A stretch of 64,000 bases of DNA, taken from assembly GCA_965216515.1 (NCBI GenBank), contig OZ244173.1, positions 1,178,001 to 1,242,000 of the forward strand, in the 5' to 3' direction. Position 1 is the stretch's first letter. Each line of letters begins with the position of its first letter. The position numbers and the translations under genes are program-made. The notes under the pieces are model-generated. The model did not search any database and had not been told where the DNA came from. It saw only the letters and a list, made by a program, of their open reading frames with translations. This document shows, piece after piece, positions 14,981 to 24,404 of the stretch. This DNA is from CAXMRP01 sp965216515 (GTDB lineage Bacteria > Pseudomonadota > Alphaproteobacteria > Rhizobiales > Afifellaceae).

Positions 14981-16852
14981 GTGCTCCAATCCGATCATGT
15001 GCAAAACACGTCTGCCGACGAAGACGAACAGGTCGACGACTTCAGTCCGAACACATCCGAATACCGTTTCGGTCTTGTCGTCGCCGTTGATGGCTCCCGC
15101 GGTGTGATTTCCATCGATACCGCCGCTCCGGTGAGTGTTTTGGAGACCGTGTCCGTCGGCAAACTGGTGATCGTGCGCTCAGTCGGCACCCGTGTCGTAT
15201 GCCTGGTGTACGCCAACGAGTTCGCCAGCAACGGCAACGGCGGCTATCAAAGCCTCGTCAAGGTGGAAATCCTCGGCGAAATCCGCTCCGATGAGGAACA
15301 CAGCCAACCCCACTTCAACCGCGGCGTTTCCAGCTACCCCTTCATCGGCGCGGCAGCCGAGCCGATCAAGCGCTCCGATCTGGAGATCATATATTCCAGC
15401 CAGGACGGCGCGGTCATCGATGTCGGAAACCTGGTGCAGGACGACGAAATCAAGGCGACGCTGCGCACCGACGACATGATGCAGAAGCACTTTGCAGTGC
15501 TCGGCTCCACCGGCGTCGGCAAATCCACCTCTGTCTCGCTGATCCTGTCGAAAATACTTGAAGGCGACGACAAGACCCGAATCCTGCTCATCGATCCGCA
15601 CAACGAGTACAAACGCGCTTTCGGCGAAAAGGCGCACGTTGTCTCGCCGACAAACCTGCGCTTGCCGTTCTGGCTGTTCAATTTTGAAGAGTTTACCGAC
15701 GCGCTTTTCCGCGGCCGTCCAGTGGTCGACGAGGAAGTTGCAGCGTTGGCGGAATTCATTCCGGCGGCCAAGGCGATGTTCGCGTCAAATCAGACCGAAA
15801 ACTCTTCGCTGGCCCGGCGCGAACCGGATGGCGGATACACCGTCGACACGCCCGTGCCCTACCGCCTGTCCGACCTGGTGAGCCTCCTGGACAAGGAACT
15901 GGGCAGTCTGGGAAACAAGGGCGATCGCCCCGCGCTGAAGAAGCTGAAAAGCCGGATTGAATCGATCTCCCGCGACACACACTACCAGTTCATGTTCGCC
16001 AGCCTGAATGTGGACGATTCCATGGGCGAGATCCTGCAAAATCTCTTCCGCATCCCCCACGAGGGCAAGCCGATCACCATCCTGGAGCTGGCGGGTTTTC
16101 CCTCCGAAGTGGTGAATTCCGTGGTCTCCGTGGTCTGCCGCATGGCATTCGACATCGGCCTGTGGAGCAACAGCCGCGTTCCGGTTCTGGTCGTTGCCGA
16201 GGAAGCGCACCGTTATGTGCCGGCCGACCGCACGCTCGGTTTCGGACCGACACGTCGGGCGATATCCCGGATCGCCAAGGAAGGCCGCAAGTACGGCGTC
16301 TACCTGGGCGTCATCACCCAGCGACCGGCCGAACTTGATCCGACGATCATTTCGCAATGTTCAACGATCTTTGCCATGCGCATGGCCAATGAAAACGACC
16401 ATGCCATTATCCGTTCGGCGGTTTCCGATGCCGCCGCCAGCATCCTCGCCTTCCTGCCGTCCATCGGCAATCGCGAGGCGATCGCTTTTGGCGAGGGCGT
16501 CGCCATGCCGATGCGCATGCGGTTCCTGGATTTGGAGGACAACAAACTGCCCTCCCGCCAGGACATCGTCCAGCGCGAAGACGCCGATGACGAGCCGATT
16601 GACGACAGCGAGATCCTGAAGGAAATCGTGCACAAGTGGCGCACCGCGGAGATGCGCGAAAACCGCCGCGTGACCCGCTTCTCAACGGAAAAAGAGCCTG
16701 AGGAGGAGGCGGAGGATCCGCCAAGTCTGCGCCGTGCCGTCGCCGGTGAGGATCCGGCCGAACAGGCAAGGCCGCGGCTGCGCCGCGATGATCCGCCCCA
16801 GCCGACCCTGCGCCGGCCCGGTTTCGGCAATGCCGGTGGCTTCGGACGATAG
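14981..16852 (+). CDS. HerA-like (DUF87) DNA-translocase-type ATPase
   Basis: A 623-residue protein starting at GTG 14981, supported by AGAGGGAG about 8 nt upstream. The N-terminal ~130 residues form a beta-barrel (HAS-barrel-like) domain with RFGLVVAVDGSRGVISID. The FtsK/HerA ATPase core has Walker A VLGSTGVGKSTSVSLILSKI (residues ~177-196), LLIDPHNEYKRAF, and Walker B VPVLVVAEEAHRYVP followed by ISRIAKEGRKYGVYLGVITQ with the sensor Gln and an Arg finger region. The last ~90 residues are charged and disordered, ending RRPGFGNAGGFGR. No NurA nuclease gene is adjacent. Homologues are common in Alphaproteobacteria but poorly characterised. Confidence 0.9.
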   Translation: MLQSDHVQNTSADEDEQVDDFSPNTSEYRFGLVVAVDGSRGVISIDTAAPVSVLETVSVGKLVIVRSVGTRVVCLVYANEFASNGNGGYQSLVKVEILGEIRSDEEHSQPHFNRGVSSYPFIGAAAEPIKRSDLEIIYSSQDGAVIDVGNLVQDDEIKATLRTDDMMQKHFAVLGSTGVGKSTSVSLILSKILEGDDKTRILLIDPHNEYKRAFGEKAHVVSPTNLRLPFWLFNFEEFTDALFRGRPVVDEEVAALAEFIPAAKAMFASNQTENSSLARREPDGGYTVDTPVPYRLSDLVSLLDKELGSLGNKGDRPALKKLKSRIESISRDTHYQFMFASLNVDDSMGEILQNLFRIPHEGKPITILELAGFPSEVVNSVVSVVCRMAFDIGLWSNSRVPVLVVAEEAHRYVPADRTLGFGPTRRAISRIAKEGRKYGVYLGVITQRPAELDPTIISQCSTIFAMRMANENDHAIIRSAVSDAAASILAFLPSIGNREAIAFGEGVAMPMRMRFLDLEDNKLPSRQDIVQREDADDEPIDDSEILKEIVHKWRTAEMRENRRVTRFSTEKEPEEEAEDPPSLRRAVAGEDPAEQARPRLRRDDPPQPTLRRPGFGNAGGFGR

Positions 16853-16875
16853 GCACATACACCGTCCCGGAATTG

Positions 16876-16908
16876 AAACCCGCGCTCCGGCGCGGGTTTT
16901 TCTTTTTG
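16876..16908 (+). terminator. intrinsic terminator after the HerA-like gene
   Basis: AAACCCGCGC, loop TCCG, GCGCGGGTTT forms a 10-bp stem followed by TTCTTTTT. It lies between convergent genes, 24 bp after the ATPase stop and 35 bp before the miaA stop. Confidence 0.9.
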
Positions 16909-16942
16909 CCGGAGATTTTCGGATATCGCCCCGTATTCACGG

Positions 16943-17893
16943 CTAATCCGTAGTGATCACGTTCCAGTCCGCCATCTGGCCGCGAGCCCACGTCCGCTGC
17001 CGCTTTGCATACTGCCCGGTCCGGATCGCCACCTGCGCCATCGCCGCTTCCAGCGATGTCCGGCCTCCAAGGCAGGCGCCGAATTCCTTCAGTCCGATCG
17101 CCTTCATCGCCGGCAGGTCCGGATCCAGACCCCTTGCGAGAAAGGCCTCCGTTTCATCGACAACACCGCCGGCAACCATCGCCTCGACCCGTTCCCTGAT
17201 CCGTACGCCGTGTCGATCCCGGTCAGGCATGACGACGAGGCGGACCGTATCGGCCGGATCGATCACCGGCTTGCCGCCGGCAGCATGCCATGCATGAAGC
17301 GGGCGGCCGGTCGCGGTCAGCACCGAAAGCGCCCGGACAAGACGTTGGGGATCTGTCGGCGACAACTTCGACGCCCCGACGGGGTCCTCTGCCGCCAGAC
17401 ACTGGTGCAGCCGCTCGGCGCCCTCCGCCTTGAGGCGCGCCTGCCACGCCGCGACGGTCGTTTCCGGTATTGCCGGGATATCGGCCAGGCCGGTTGTAAG
17501 CGCCCGAAAATACAGCCCCGTGCCACCGACAAGGATGGCGAGTGCGCCGTTTATCTGCTCATCGCCGGCCCGACGCCGCAACGCCACGCCGATATCGTCG
17601 AGCCAGCGGCCGACGGAATATCGCTCTTCCGGCGCCACGTGGCCGTAAAACCGGTGCGGCACCGCCCTTTCGTCGGCGCGTGATGGGCGTGCCGTAAGGA
17701 TGCGCAGACCATCGTAGACCTGCATGGAATCGGCATTGACGATCGTCGGCTCATATCCGATCGTGACCGCGAATTCGGCAATCGACATTGCCAGCGCCGA
17801 CTTGCCGCTCGCTGTGGGCCCGGCTATCAAAACGGCGCGCGCACGCGCCAGCTTGTCCGGTTTCAGTTCCGCAATGTCGAGATCGACCGTCAA
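16943..17893 (-). CDS. miaA: tRNA dimethylallyltransferase
   Basis: MiaA adds a dimethylallyl group to A37 of tRNAs that read UNN codons. The P-loop is LIAGPTASGKSALAMSIAEF; IVNADSMQVYDGLRILTARP is the substrate-binding block; LVGGTGLYFRALTTGL and DPQRLVRALSVLTATGRPL follow. There is no ATG before the P-loop. TTG at 17893 is preferred because AAGGA lies 6 nt upstream, giving 316 residues. A TTG at 17911 is in frame but lacks an SD. The divergent serB start is only 23 bp away, so the two promoters must overlap the coding regions or lie inside them. Confidence 0.93.
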   Translation of the reverse strand: MTVDLDIAELKPDKLARARAVLIAGPTASGKSALAMSIAEFAVTIGYEPTIVNADSMQVYDGLRILTARPSRADERAVPHRFYGHVAPEERYSVGRWLDDIGVALRRRAGDEQINGALAILVGGTGLYFRALTTGLADIPAIPETTVAAWQARLKAEGAERLHQCLAAEDPVGASKLSPTDPQRLVRALSVLTATGRPLHAWHAAGGKPVIDPADTVRLVVMPDRDRHGVRIRERVEAMVAGGVVDETEAFLARGLDPDLPAMKAIGLKEFGACLGGRTSLEAAMAQVAIRTGQYAKRQRTWARGQMADWNVITTD

Positions 17894-17916
17894 CGCTTTT
17901 CCTTGGTCCAAGTCCG

Positions 17917-18813
17917 ATGACCCATGTCCTATCCCTGATCGCGGACAAAACGAAGACCGCGCTCGACGGTGCGCTGGCCGATCGCATCAGCGAACGGTTC
18001 GACGCTGTCGGCATTTCGCCGCAAACACCGGTTTGGCTGGCAGAGGACGAAGCGCTCCAGATCGCCTTTGCCGGCGATCCCGGCGCCGCACGCGCGCACG
18101 TGGCTCCGGTCCTGGGCGATCGGCCTGTCGATTTCGCCATCACCGACCTGAGATCGCGGCGCAAGAAACTCCTGGTCGCCGACATGGATTCCACCATGAT
18201 CGAACAGGAGTGTATCGACGAGCTTGCCGCCGCGATCGGCGCCGGCCCGCAGGTGGCCGCCATCACCGATCGCGCAATGCGCGGTGATATTGATTTCGGG
18301 CCGGCGCTGCGCGAGCGGGCCGCCCTTCTCGCCGGTCTCCCGGTATCCACGGTCGACGATGTGCTGGCCGAGCGCATCACGCTTACACCGGGCGGACGAA
18401 CCCTGGTCGCCACAATGGCGGCAAATGGCGCCAGAACCCTGCTTGTTTCCGGCGGTTTTACGGTGTTTGCCGAAAAGATCGGCCGGCTGCTGGGCGTTCA
18501 TGCCGCCTGCGCGAACCGGCTCGAAATCGAAGGCGAGCGATTTACAGGGCGCGTGATCGAACCGATCCTGGGCCGCAATGCCAAGCGCGAGGCGCTGACC
18601 GCAACGGCCTCCGCCCATGGCATCGCGCTGTCCGACACATTGGCCGTCGGCGACGGCGCCAACGACCTGGCCATGCTGTCCACTGCCGGTCTGGGGGTTG
18701 CCTATCACGCCAAACCGAGTGTCCGGGCTGCCGCCGATGTCACCATCAACCACACCGACTTGACCGCCCTCTTGTTCCTGCAGGGTTATCGCCGCGCCAG
18801 CTTTGTCGACTGA
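17917..18813 (+). CDS. serB: phosphoserine phosphatase
   Basis: SerB dephosphorylates L-phosphoserine, the last step of serine synthesis. The 298-residue protein has an N-terminal regulatory-type region (~1-80) and a HAD phosphatase domain. HAD motif I is LLVADMDSTMIEQECIDELA (residues 85-104) with the nucleophilic Asp89. Motif II is TLLVSGGFTVFAEKIG and motif III/IV is AVGDGANDLAMLSTAGLGVA. The ATG at 17917 (MTHVLSLIADK) fits the family; the open frame further upstream overlaps miaA and is not coding. It is followed by the convergent degP gene. Confidence 0.96.
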   Translation: MTHVLSLIADKTKTALDGALADRISERFDAVGISPQTPVWLAEDEALQIAFAGDPGAARAHVAPVLGDRPVDFAITDLRSRRKKLLVADMDSTMIEQECIDELAAAIGAGPQVAAITDRAMRGDIDFGPALRERAALLAGLPVSTVDDVLAERITLTPGGRTLVATMAANGARTLLVSGGFTVFAEKIGRLLGVHAACANRLEIEGERFTGRVIEPILGRNAKREALTATASAHGIALSDTLAVGDGANDLAMLSTAGLGVAYHAKPSVRAAADVTINHTDLTALLFLQGYRRASFVD

Positions 18814-18823
18814 CCGGGCATGC

Positions 18824-18841
18824 CGGCAAAGGCCGGCGCGC
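18824..18841. terminator. possible hairpin between convergent serB and degP
   Basis: GCCGGC, loop AAAG, GCCGGC lies in the 36-bp gap between the two stop codons. There is no T tract, so this is only a weak candidate terminator. Confidence 0.3.
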
Positions 18842-18849
18842 AGCTTCGG

Positions 18850-20382
18850 TTACTGCTCGTCGGCGTCGCCGGATTCCTCGTCTTCCGGTTCGATCCGTAC
18901 GGCGACAAAACGCAACTCATTGCCCCGGCCCGACAGCAACAACAGGGCCGAGCGCCGGCCTTCTTTCTTCAATTCCTCGACCCGCTTTGCCACATCGGCC
19001 GGTGTTTCCACCTGCTCCTGGCTGACTTCGACGATCACGTCGCCCGGCCGGATTCGCTTTTCTTCCGCACCACTGCCCGGCTCCACCTCGGTGATGACGA
19101 CGCCGTTCAGACCGGATTCCAGCGAATATTGCTCCCGCAGCTGCTCCGATATCGGCGACAGGCTCAGTCCCAGGACCTGACCCGGATCCTCCGCCATCTC
19201 CTCGCCGCCCGCCTGTGCCGCCTCTATGCGTTCGCCTTCTTCCAGCCGCCCGAGAACCACTTTGAGAACGATGGTCTGGCCTTTCCGCAATATCTTGACA
19301 CTCACGTCCTTGTTGACGGGCGTATCCGCAACCATCCGCGGCAAGTCGCGCATTTCCGGAACACGATTGCCGTCGAATTCGATGATGATATCGCCCGGTT
19401 CGATACCTGCTTCCGCCGCCGGCCCGCCGTCCGTCAATCCGGCAACAAGCGCACCTTCCGCCTTGGACATGCCGAGGCTTTCGGCAATATCGCCGGTCAC
19501 CTCCTGGATGCGCACACCGAGCCAGCCGCGGCGTGTTTCACCAAATTCCCGCAACTGCTCGATCACCGGCAGCGCCACTTCGGTCGGCACCGCAAATCCG
19601 ATGCCGATCGAACCGCCCGACGGCGAAATGATCGCCGTGTTGATGCCGATGACCTCGCCGTTCAGGTTGAACAGCGGGCCGCCGGAATTGCCCCGGTTGA
19701 TGGAGGCATCGGTCTGGATGAACTTGTCGTAGGGACCGGAATTGATATCCCGCTCCAGCGCCGAGACGATGCCCACGGTCACGGTGCCTCCAAAGCCGAA
19801 CGGATTGCCGATGGCCATCACCCATTCGCCAACGCGCAGATTCTCCGATGCGCCGAATGAAACCGCGACCAGCGGCGCCTCCGGTTCCACCTTCAGCACG
19901 GCAAGATCGGTCTTCTCGTCGCGGCCGATCACCGTCGCCGTCAGTTTTGAACCATCGGCGAAGTTCGCCGTAATCTCGTCGGCATCGGCGATAACGTGAT
20001 TGTTGGTGATGATGATGCCTTCCGCATCAATGACGAAACCCGATCCCAGCGACTGAACCCGACGCGGCCGCGGGCCGTTTTGGCCCTCCTGATTGCGATT
20101 GAAGAAATCTTCGAAAAACTCGTTGAACGGCGATCCTTCCGGAACCTGGGGCATCGGAATACCCTGCGACCCCTGGACCCTCTGGGAAGTGGAGATATTG
20201 ACCACGGATCCGAGAAGCCCCTCAGCCAGGTCGGCAAACGAGAACGGCGCCGGCCCGTCCATCGGAACGGGCTTGTCTTGCGCGTATACCGATTGCCAGG
20301 AGCCGCCGGCAAGAAGCAGAACGCCGATCGCCAGCACGCCGGCGACGCGCGGCAACAAGATCGATTTCAGGCGAATGGTCAT
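18850..20382 (-). CDS. degP: Do/DegP-family periplasmic serine protease
   Basis: A 510-residue HtrA-type protease and chaperone of the envelope. The start MTIRLKSILLPRVAGVLAIG is a signal peptide ending near VYAQ (residue 35), with SD GGAGG 5 nt upstream. The trypsin-like domain has His129 (ITNNHVIADADE), Asp159 (RDEKTDLAVLKV) and Ser233 (NRGNSGGPLFNL). Two PDZ domains follow; PDZ1 contains RRGWLGVRIQEVTGDIAESL and PDZ2 contains NGVVITEVEPGSGAEEKRI. A long Q-rich loop precedes the His. It lies downstream of the DUF2065/hflCK genes on the same strand, linking periplasmic and membrane protein quality control. Confidence 0.96.
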   Translation of the reverse strand: MTIRLKSILLPRVAGVLAIGVLLLAGGSWQSVYAQDKPVPMDGPAPFSFADLAEGLLGSVVNISTSQRVQGSQGIPMPQVPEGSPFNEFFEDFFNRNQEGQNGPRPRRVQSLGSGFVIDAEGIIITNNHVIADADEITANFADGSKLTATVIGRDEKTDLAVLKVEPEAPLVAVSFGASENLRVGEWVMAIGNPFGFGGTVTVGIVSALERDINSGPYDKFIQTDASINRGNSGGPLFNLNGEVIGINTAIISPSGGSIGIGFAVPTEVALPVIEQLREFGETRRGWLGVRIQEVTGDIAESLGMSKAEGALVAGLTDGGPAAEAGIEPGDIIIEFDGNRVPEMRDLPRMVADTPVNKDVSVKILRKGQTIVLKVVLGRLEEGERIEAAQAGGEEMAEDPGQVLGLSLSPISEQLREQYSLESGLNGVVITEVEPGSGAEEKRIRPGDVIVEVSQEQVETPADVAKRVEELKKEGRRSALLLLSGRGNELRFVAVRIEPEDEESGDADEQ

Positions 20383-20461
20383 CGGAGCCTCCGAATTGTG
20401 CGGCTTTATTGTTGCCGGAATCCGGCAAAAGCGCGACCGGACTACGTTCAATATTCTGTTT

Positions 20462-20647
20462 TCAGTGGCGGACAAGCCAGACAAGGCCAACCCCCAGGCC
20501 TGCCGAGATTACCCCGACAATGCGCAAGGTGTCGCCCGGCATGTCCAGAGCCTGCGCCGCCAGCCGTTTCATGAAGTCCGGAAACAGCGCATAAAGAGCG
20601 CCCTCCAGCGCCAGAACGAGGCCGGCCGCGACAATCAGCTCCTTCAT
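20462..20647 (-). CDS. DUF2065 family small membrane protein
   Basis: A 61-residue protein with two transmembrane helices, starting MKELIVAAGLVLALEGALYA and ending GVGLVWLVRH. The EGxxYALFPDFMKR loop is the hallmark of DUF2065. The ATG overlaps the hflC stop by 4 nt. Its constant place beside hflKC suggests a role with the HflKC-FtsH complex, but no function is established. Confidence 0.9.
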   Translation of the reverse strand: MKELIVAAGLVLALEGALYALFPDFMKRLAAQALDMPGDTLRIVGVISAGLGVGLVWLVRH

Positions 20648-21600
20648 TGCCCCGAAGTCGCCCCTTCCTCCGCCTTCGGCGTGCCACCGGCTGCCTCCGA
20701 CGCGCCGCGGGCTCTGGATTGCCCTCTGTCGAGGCCGGAAGAATCCCGGAAGAAGCGGAAGAAGTCGGAATCCGGCGTCAGCAGCATGGTCGTCCCCGAC
20801 CCCTCGATCGCTGCCTCATAGGCGATCATCGACCTGTAGAACTGGAAGAATTCCGGGTCACGCTGAAACGCCGCAGCAAAAATCCGGTTGCGTTCGCCAT
20901 CGCCCTGCCCCCGCAGGATCTCCGCATCGCGCTGCGCCTCGGCGACGAGGACCGTCGCCTTGCGGTCCGCCTCCGCTTCGATCCGCAGTTTTTCCTGGGT
21001 GCCCAGCGCCCGCAGTTCGGCAGCTTCCGCCTGGCGTTCCGCGGTCATGCGCTGGAAGGTCTGTTGCCGGACTTCCGGCGAAAGATCGGTGCGCACGATC
21101 CGCACGTCCTCGATCGCCAGGCCGAGTTGATTGGCTTCCGGCCGGATCTGGTCGCGCACCTCGCGCATCATCGCCGCGCGTTCCTCCGAAAGCGCCGCTT
21201 CGAAGCCGCGCTGACCATAGACCCGGCGCAGCGCCGCATCGAGGCGGGTTTGCAAACGCTGTTCGGCCACGGCTTCGCTGCCAGACACGGTTTCAAAGAA
21301 CTGCCGCAGATTCTTGATCCGGTAGGTCATGAAGGCATCGACGATGTAGAATTTGCCGTCTGCGACCTGCACCCGGATGTTGTCCAGATCGAACCGCAAC
21401 AGCCGGTCTTCGACGATCTGGGTGCTGTCGACAAAATTGGTCGGAACCTTGAAATACAGCCCGGGATCGGAAATCGTCCTGGTGATTTCGCCGAACCGCT
21501 TGACGATCGCCTGCTCGCGCTCATTGACCACGAACATCGACGAAAAGATGATGACCAGCGCGACGACCGCCAGCCCGATGACAATGGGTAGACGGCGCAT
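20644..21600 (-). CDS. hflC: HflC, modulator of FtsH protease
   Basis: A 318-residue SPFH/band-7 protein with one N-terminal transmembrane helix (VIGLAVVALVIIFSSMFVVN), the periplasmic band-7 domain (EREQAIVKRFGEITRTISDP), and a long helical region with MTAERQAEAAELRALGTQEK. The HflC subfamily is shown by RRVYGQRGFEAALSEERAAM. It assembles with HflK into the large cage that encloses FtsH. The start codon overlaps the hflK stop by 1 nt (TGATG). The C-terminal tail (GQSRARGASEAAGG) is variable. Confidence 0.96.
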   Translation of the reverse strand: MRRLPIVIGLAVVALVIIFSSMFVVNEREQAIVKRFGEITRTISDPGLYFKVPTNFVDSTQIVEDRLLRFDLDNIRVQVADGKFYIVDAFMTYRIKNLRQFFETVSGSEAVAEQRLQTRLDAALRRVYGQRGFEAALSEERAAMMREVRDQIRPEANQLGLAIEDVRIVRTDLSPEVRQQTFQRMTAERQAEAAELRALGTQEKLRIEAEADRKATVLVAEAQRDAEILRGQGDGERNRIFAAAFQRDPEFFQFYRSMIAYEAAIEGSGTTMLLTPDSDFFRFFRDSSGLDRGQSRARGASEAAGGTPKAEEGATSGQ

Positions 21601-22721
21601 CAGTTGTTGCCTCCGGTTGTCGATTGCTGGTTCTTCATCAGTTCGTTGAGCGGCAGGTAGGGCACCACGCCGCTTTCCGAAGCGCCGCTTTCCATGATGA
21701 TCTTGTTGGAATCGCGCAGGATCCGTTCCAGCGTTTCAAGGTAGAGCCGCGTCCGGGTTACATCCCGCGCCTTGTCATACTCGTCGAAAACCAGAACGAA
21801 GCGCTGCGCCTCGCCGTCGGCTTCCGCAATCACCCGCTGTTTGTAGGCTTCCGCCCTTTCGCGGATCTGCGAAGCTTCACCGCGGGCCTGGCCGAGAATG
21901 CGGTTGGCATAGCCTTCGGCCTCGCGCTGGAAGCGATCCTGATCCTGCTGCGCACGCTGCACTTCTTCAAAAGCATCGGCGACCTCACGCGGTGGCGCCG
22001 CATCCTCCAGATTGACACCGGTTATCGAAATGCCGGCGCCATAGGAATCCAGCGTCCGCTGCACAAGATCGCGGACATCGGCCGCAATTCCGAGACGATC
22101 CTGACGGAACACATCTGCCGAGGGTCGCCGGCCGACGACTTCGCGCATCGCCGATTCGCCGGTCGCGCGCACAAGCTGTTGCGGTTCACGAACGTTGAAC
22201 AGGAAAGCCTTGGGATCGCTGACCCGCCACAATATGGTGAAGGTGACATCGACAATATTCTGGTCGCCGGAAAGCATCAGGCCGGCTTCCGCGCCGTTCA
22301 CCCCGGTGCGTCCGGAGCCCGAGCCAATCTGCTCGCGGTTTTCGACGATCAGCACCTTCTCCACAGACTCCACCGGCCAGAAATGGAAGTGCAGTCCCGG
22401 TTGGGAGACCTCGTCCTTCGGCTTGCCGAAGACCAGCTCCTGGCCAAGCTCGTTCTGTTCCACCGTATAGAACGCCTGGTAGAGCCACAGCGCGAAAACA
22501 GCCGCTGCGGCAATCAGGGCGACGAACGCGTTTCCGCGGCCGCCTGAAGGCAGCGCACCGCGCAATCTGTCCTGGCTTCGTTTGAGGATCTCCTCAAGAT
22601 CCGGCGGTTGTCCGCCGGGTTGTTGCGGGCCGGACCCCCACGGCCCCCCGCCATCTCCGCCACGGCCACTGCCATTGCCGCCACCCTTCCAGCCGCCGCC
22701 GGTATTGTTGCTCCAGGGCAT
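21600..22721 (-). CDS. hflK: HflK, modulator of FtsH protease
   Basis: A 373-residue partner of HflC. The cytoplasmic N-terminus is Gly/Asn-rich (MPWSNNTGGGWKGGGNGSGR), the usual HflK start, followed by one transmembrane helix (FVALIAAAAVFALWLYQAFY) and the band-7 domain (NELGQELVFGKPKDEVSQPG). GAGISITGVNLEDAAPPREV and the coiled region VQRAQQDQDRFQREAEGYAN are typical. The SD GGAG is 5 nt upstream of the ATG. It follows folA after a 233-bp gap in which I see no gene. Confidence 0.96.
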   Translation of the reverse strand: MPWSNNTGGGWKGGGNGSGRGGDGGGPWGSGPQQPGGQPPDLEEILKRSQDRLRGALPSGGRGNAFVALIAAAAVFALWLYQAFYTVEQNELGQELVFGKPKDEVSQPGLHFHFWPVESVEKVLIVENREQIGSGSGRTGVNGAEAGLMLSGDQNIVDVTFTILWRVSDPKAFLFNVREPQQLVRATGESAMREVVGRRPSADVFRQDRLGIAADVRDLVQRTLDSYGAGISITGVNLEDAAPPREVADAFEEVQRAQQDQDRFQREAEGYANRILGQARGEASQIRERAEAYKQRVIAEADGEAQRFVLVFDEYDKARDVTRTRLYLETLERILRDSNKIIMESGASESGVVPYLPLNELMKNQQSTTGGNN

Positions 22722-22955
22722 TTGATCTCCTCGCCAACGGCGCCGGCCGCAACCGGCCCGTGGTCAGTTTCAATTTCCCGCGAAAACCGTCTGCGCGGTT
22801 TATAGGTAAGCCGGCCCGCGCCATCAACGCCGTAGGACGTCAATTCTCAACTATGGTTTCACCCGCGACCTCGCTCACAGTCCGCAATCGGCATTCCCGC
22901 GTCTGAAGTGGTGCGTTTGGGCACGCAAGTCAAATCGGTCCGGACAGGCGGCATT

Positions 22956-23501
22956 CTAGCCGGGTCGGTCGCCTCGGCGCTCATAGATGTTGACGGTGCC
23001 AGTTGCAGTGTCTCCTTCCGACCGGTCCAGCCCCGTTGTCGAGACCACCCGCCACACTCCGGCATCGATCTCCGGAAACGCCGCATCGCCGTCCGGGGCC
23101 AGATCGACATGGGTGATGCAAAGTTGGTCGGCGCGGATCAGCGCCAGCCGGTAGATTTCGCCGCCGCCGATCACGAATATCTCGCCAAGGCCGCGCGTAT
23201 CGGCATCCGATCCGGCCCGTTCGATTGCCGCGTCCAGCGATGTCACGGCCACGGCCCCGTCCGCCGTAAACCCGGAATCGCGGCTGACAACGATATTCAG
23301 GCGCCCGGCAAGCGGCTGTTTGAGGGACTGGAAGGTTTTGCGGCCCATGATCACGGGATGACCCATGGTCTTTTCGCGGAAGAAGGCCATATCCGCCCTG
23401 ATCCGCCAGGGCAGCCGGCCGCAATTGCCGATCACGCCGTTGTTCGCAACCGCCGCAATCAGCGTCAGGCATGGACGGTCCATCGTGTCGCCAGCCCGCA
23501 T
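22956..23501 (-). CDS. folA: dihydrofolate reductase
   Basis: FolA reduces dihydrofolate with NADPH, regenerating the cofactor oxidised by the neighbouring thymidylate synthase. The chromosomal type is shown by CLTLIAAVANNGVIGNCGRL followed by PWRIRADMAFFREKT, then VIMGRKTFQSL, and IFVIGGGEIYRLAL. The ATG at 23501 overlaps the thyA stop by 1 nt (TGATG), implying translational coupling; an ATG at 23483 (MDRPCLTLIA) would give the more common family length. The sequence before this ATG contains only a TTG extension. Confidence 0.95.
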   Translation of the reverse strand: MRAGDTMDRPCLTLIAAVANNGVIGNCGRLPWRIRADMAFFREKTMGHPVIMGRKTFQSLKQPLAGRLNIVVSRDSGFTADGAVAVTSLDAAIERAGSDADTRGLGEIFVIGGGEIYRLALIRADQLCITHVDLAPDGDAAFPEIDAGVWRVVSTTGLDRSEGDTATGTVNIYERRGDRPG

Positions 23502-24295
23502 CAAACCGCGATCGGCGCCTTGATTGCCGGATGGGGATCATAGTCAGGGACTTCGAAATCTTCGTAGACGAAATCAAACAACGAATGAACGTCCGGATTG
23601 ATGGCAAGCCGTGGCAGCGGTCGCGGTTCGCGGCCCAATTGTTCCCGGGCCTGGTCGAAATGGTTGGAATAAAGGTGGGCATCGCCCAGCGTATGGATGA
23701 ATTCACCCGCGCCAAATCCGGTGACCTGCGCCATCATCATCGTCAGCATGGCGTAGGAGGCGATGTTGAAGGGTACGCCGAGAAAGATATCGGCGGAGCG
23801 CTGATAGAGCTGGCAGGACAGGCGCCCGTCGGCGACAAAAAACTGGAACAGGCAGTGACAGGGCGGCAAAGCCATCCGCTCGATGTCGGCCGGATTCCAG
23901 GCGCTGACAATCAATCGTCGTGATTCGGGATTTGAACGAATTTCTTCAACAACTTGAGATATCTGGTCAATTACCCGGCCGTCCGGTGCCGGCCAGGCAC
24001 GCCACTGATGTCCGTAAACCGGCCCGAGTTCGCCCGTGTCGTCCGCCCACTCGTCCCAGATCGTGACCCCGTTTTCGCGCAGATACCGGATATTCGTGTC
24101 ACCGGACAAAAACCACAAAAGCTCATGAATGATCGACCGCAGGTGCAGCTTCTTCGTCGTGACCAGCGGAAAGCCTTCGGCGAGATCGAACCGCATCTGA
24201 TGCCCGAAGATCGCCCGTGTGCCCGTGCCGGTCCGGTCGCCCCGGTCGACACCGGTGTCAAGAACGTGGGAAAGCAGATCGAGATATTGCCGCAT
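23501..24295 (-). CDS. thyA: thymidylate synthase
   Basis: ThyA methylates dUMP to dTMP with methylenetetrahydrofolate. The 264-residue length is that of the E. coli enzyme. Motifs are GVDRGDRTGTGTRAIFGHQM (phosphate-binding Arg), ELLWFLSGDTNIRYLRE, IWDEWADD, the catalytic Cys in MALPPCHCLFQFFV, LYQRSADIFLGVPFNIASYA, and GDAHLYSNH. It is followed by folA with a 1-nt overlap, completing the dTMP/folate cycle as one transcription unit. Confidence 0.98.
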   Translation of the reverse strand: MRQYLDLLSHVLDTGVDRGDRTGTGTRAIFGHQMRFDLAEGFPLVTTKKLHLRSIIHELLWFLSGDTNIRYLRENGVTIWDEWADDTGELGPVYGHQWRAWPAPDGRVIDQISQVVEEIRSNPESRRLIVSAWNPADIERMALPPCHCLFQFFVADGRLSCQLYQRSADIFLGVPFNIASYAMLTMMMAQVTGFGAGEFIHTLGDAHLYSNHFDQAREQLGREPRPLPRLAINPDVHSLFDFVYEDFEVPDYDPHPAIKAPIAV

Positions 24296-24404
24296 GGCTC
24301 AATCGTTATCCGATTCCGGGCGAATATTCCGCATGGAAATTTTGGCACGGATTTCCCGCATCGAATTTTCCTATACGCACCGCACCAGCGCCCGGCGGGC
24401 ATCT

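Noticed and set aside
18813..18850. Strong terminator between serB and degP
   Set aside because: The hairpin is short and has no T tract, so it was kept only as a low-confidence feature.
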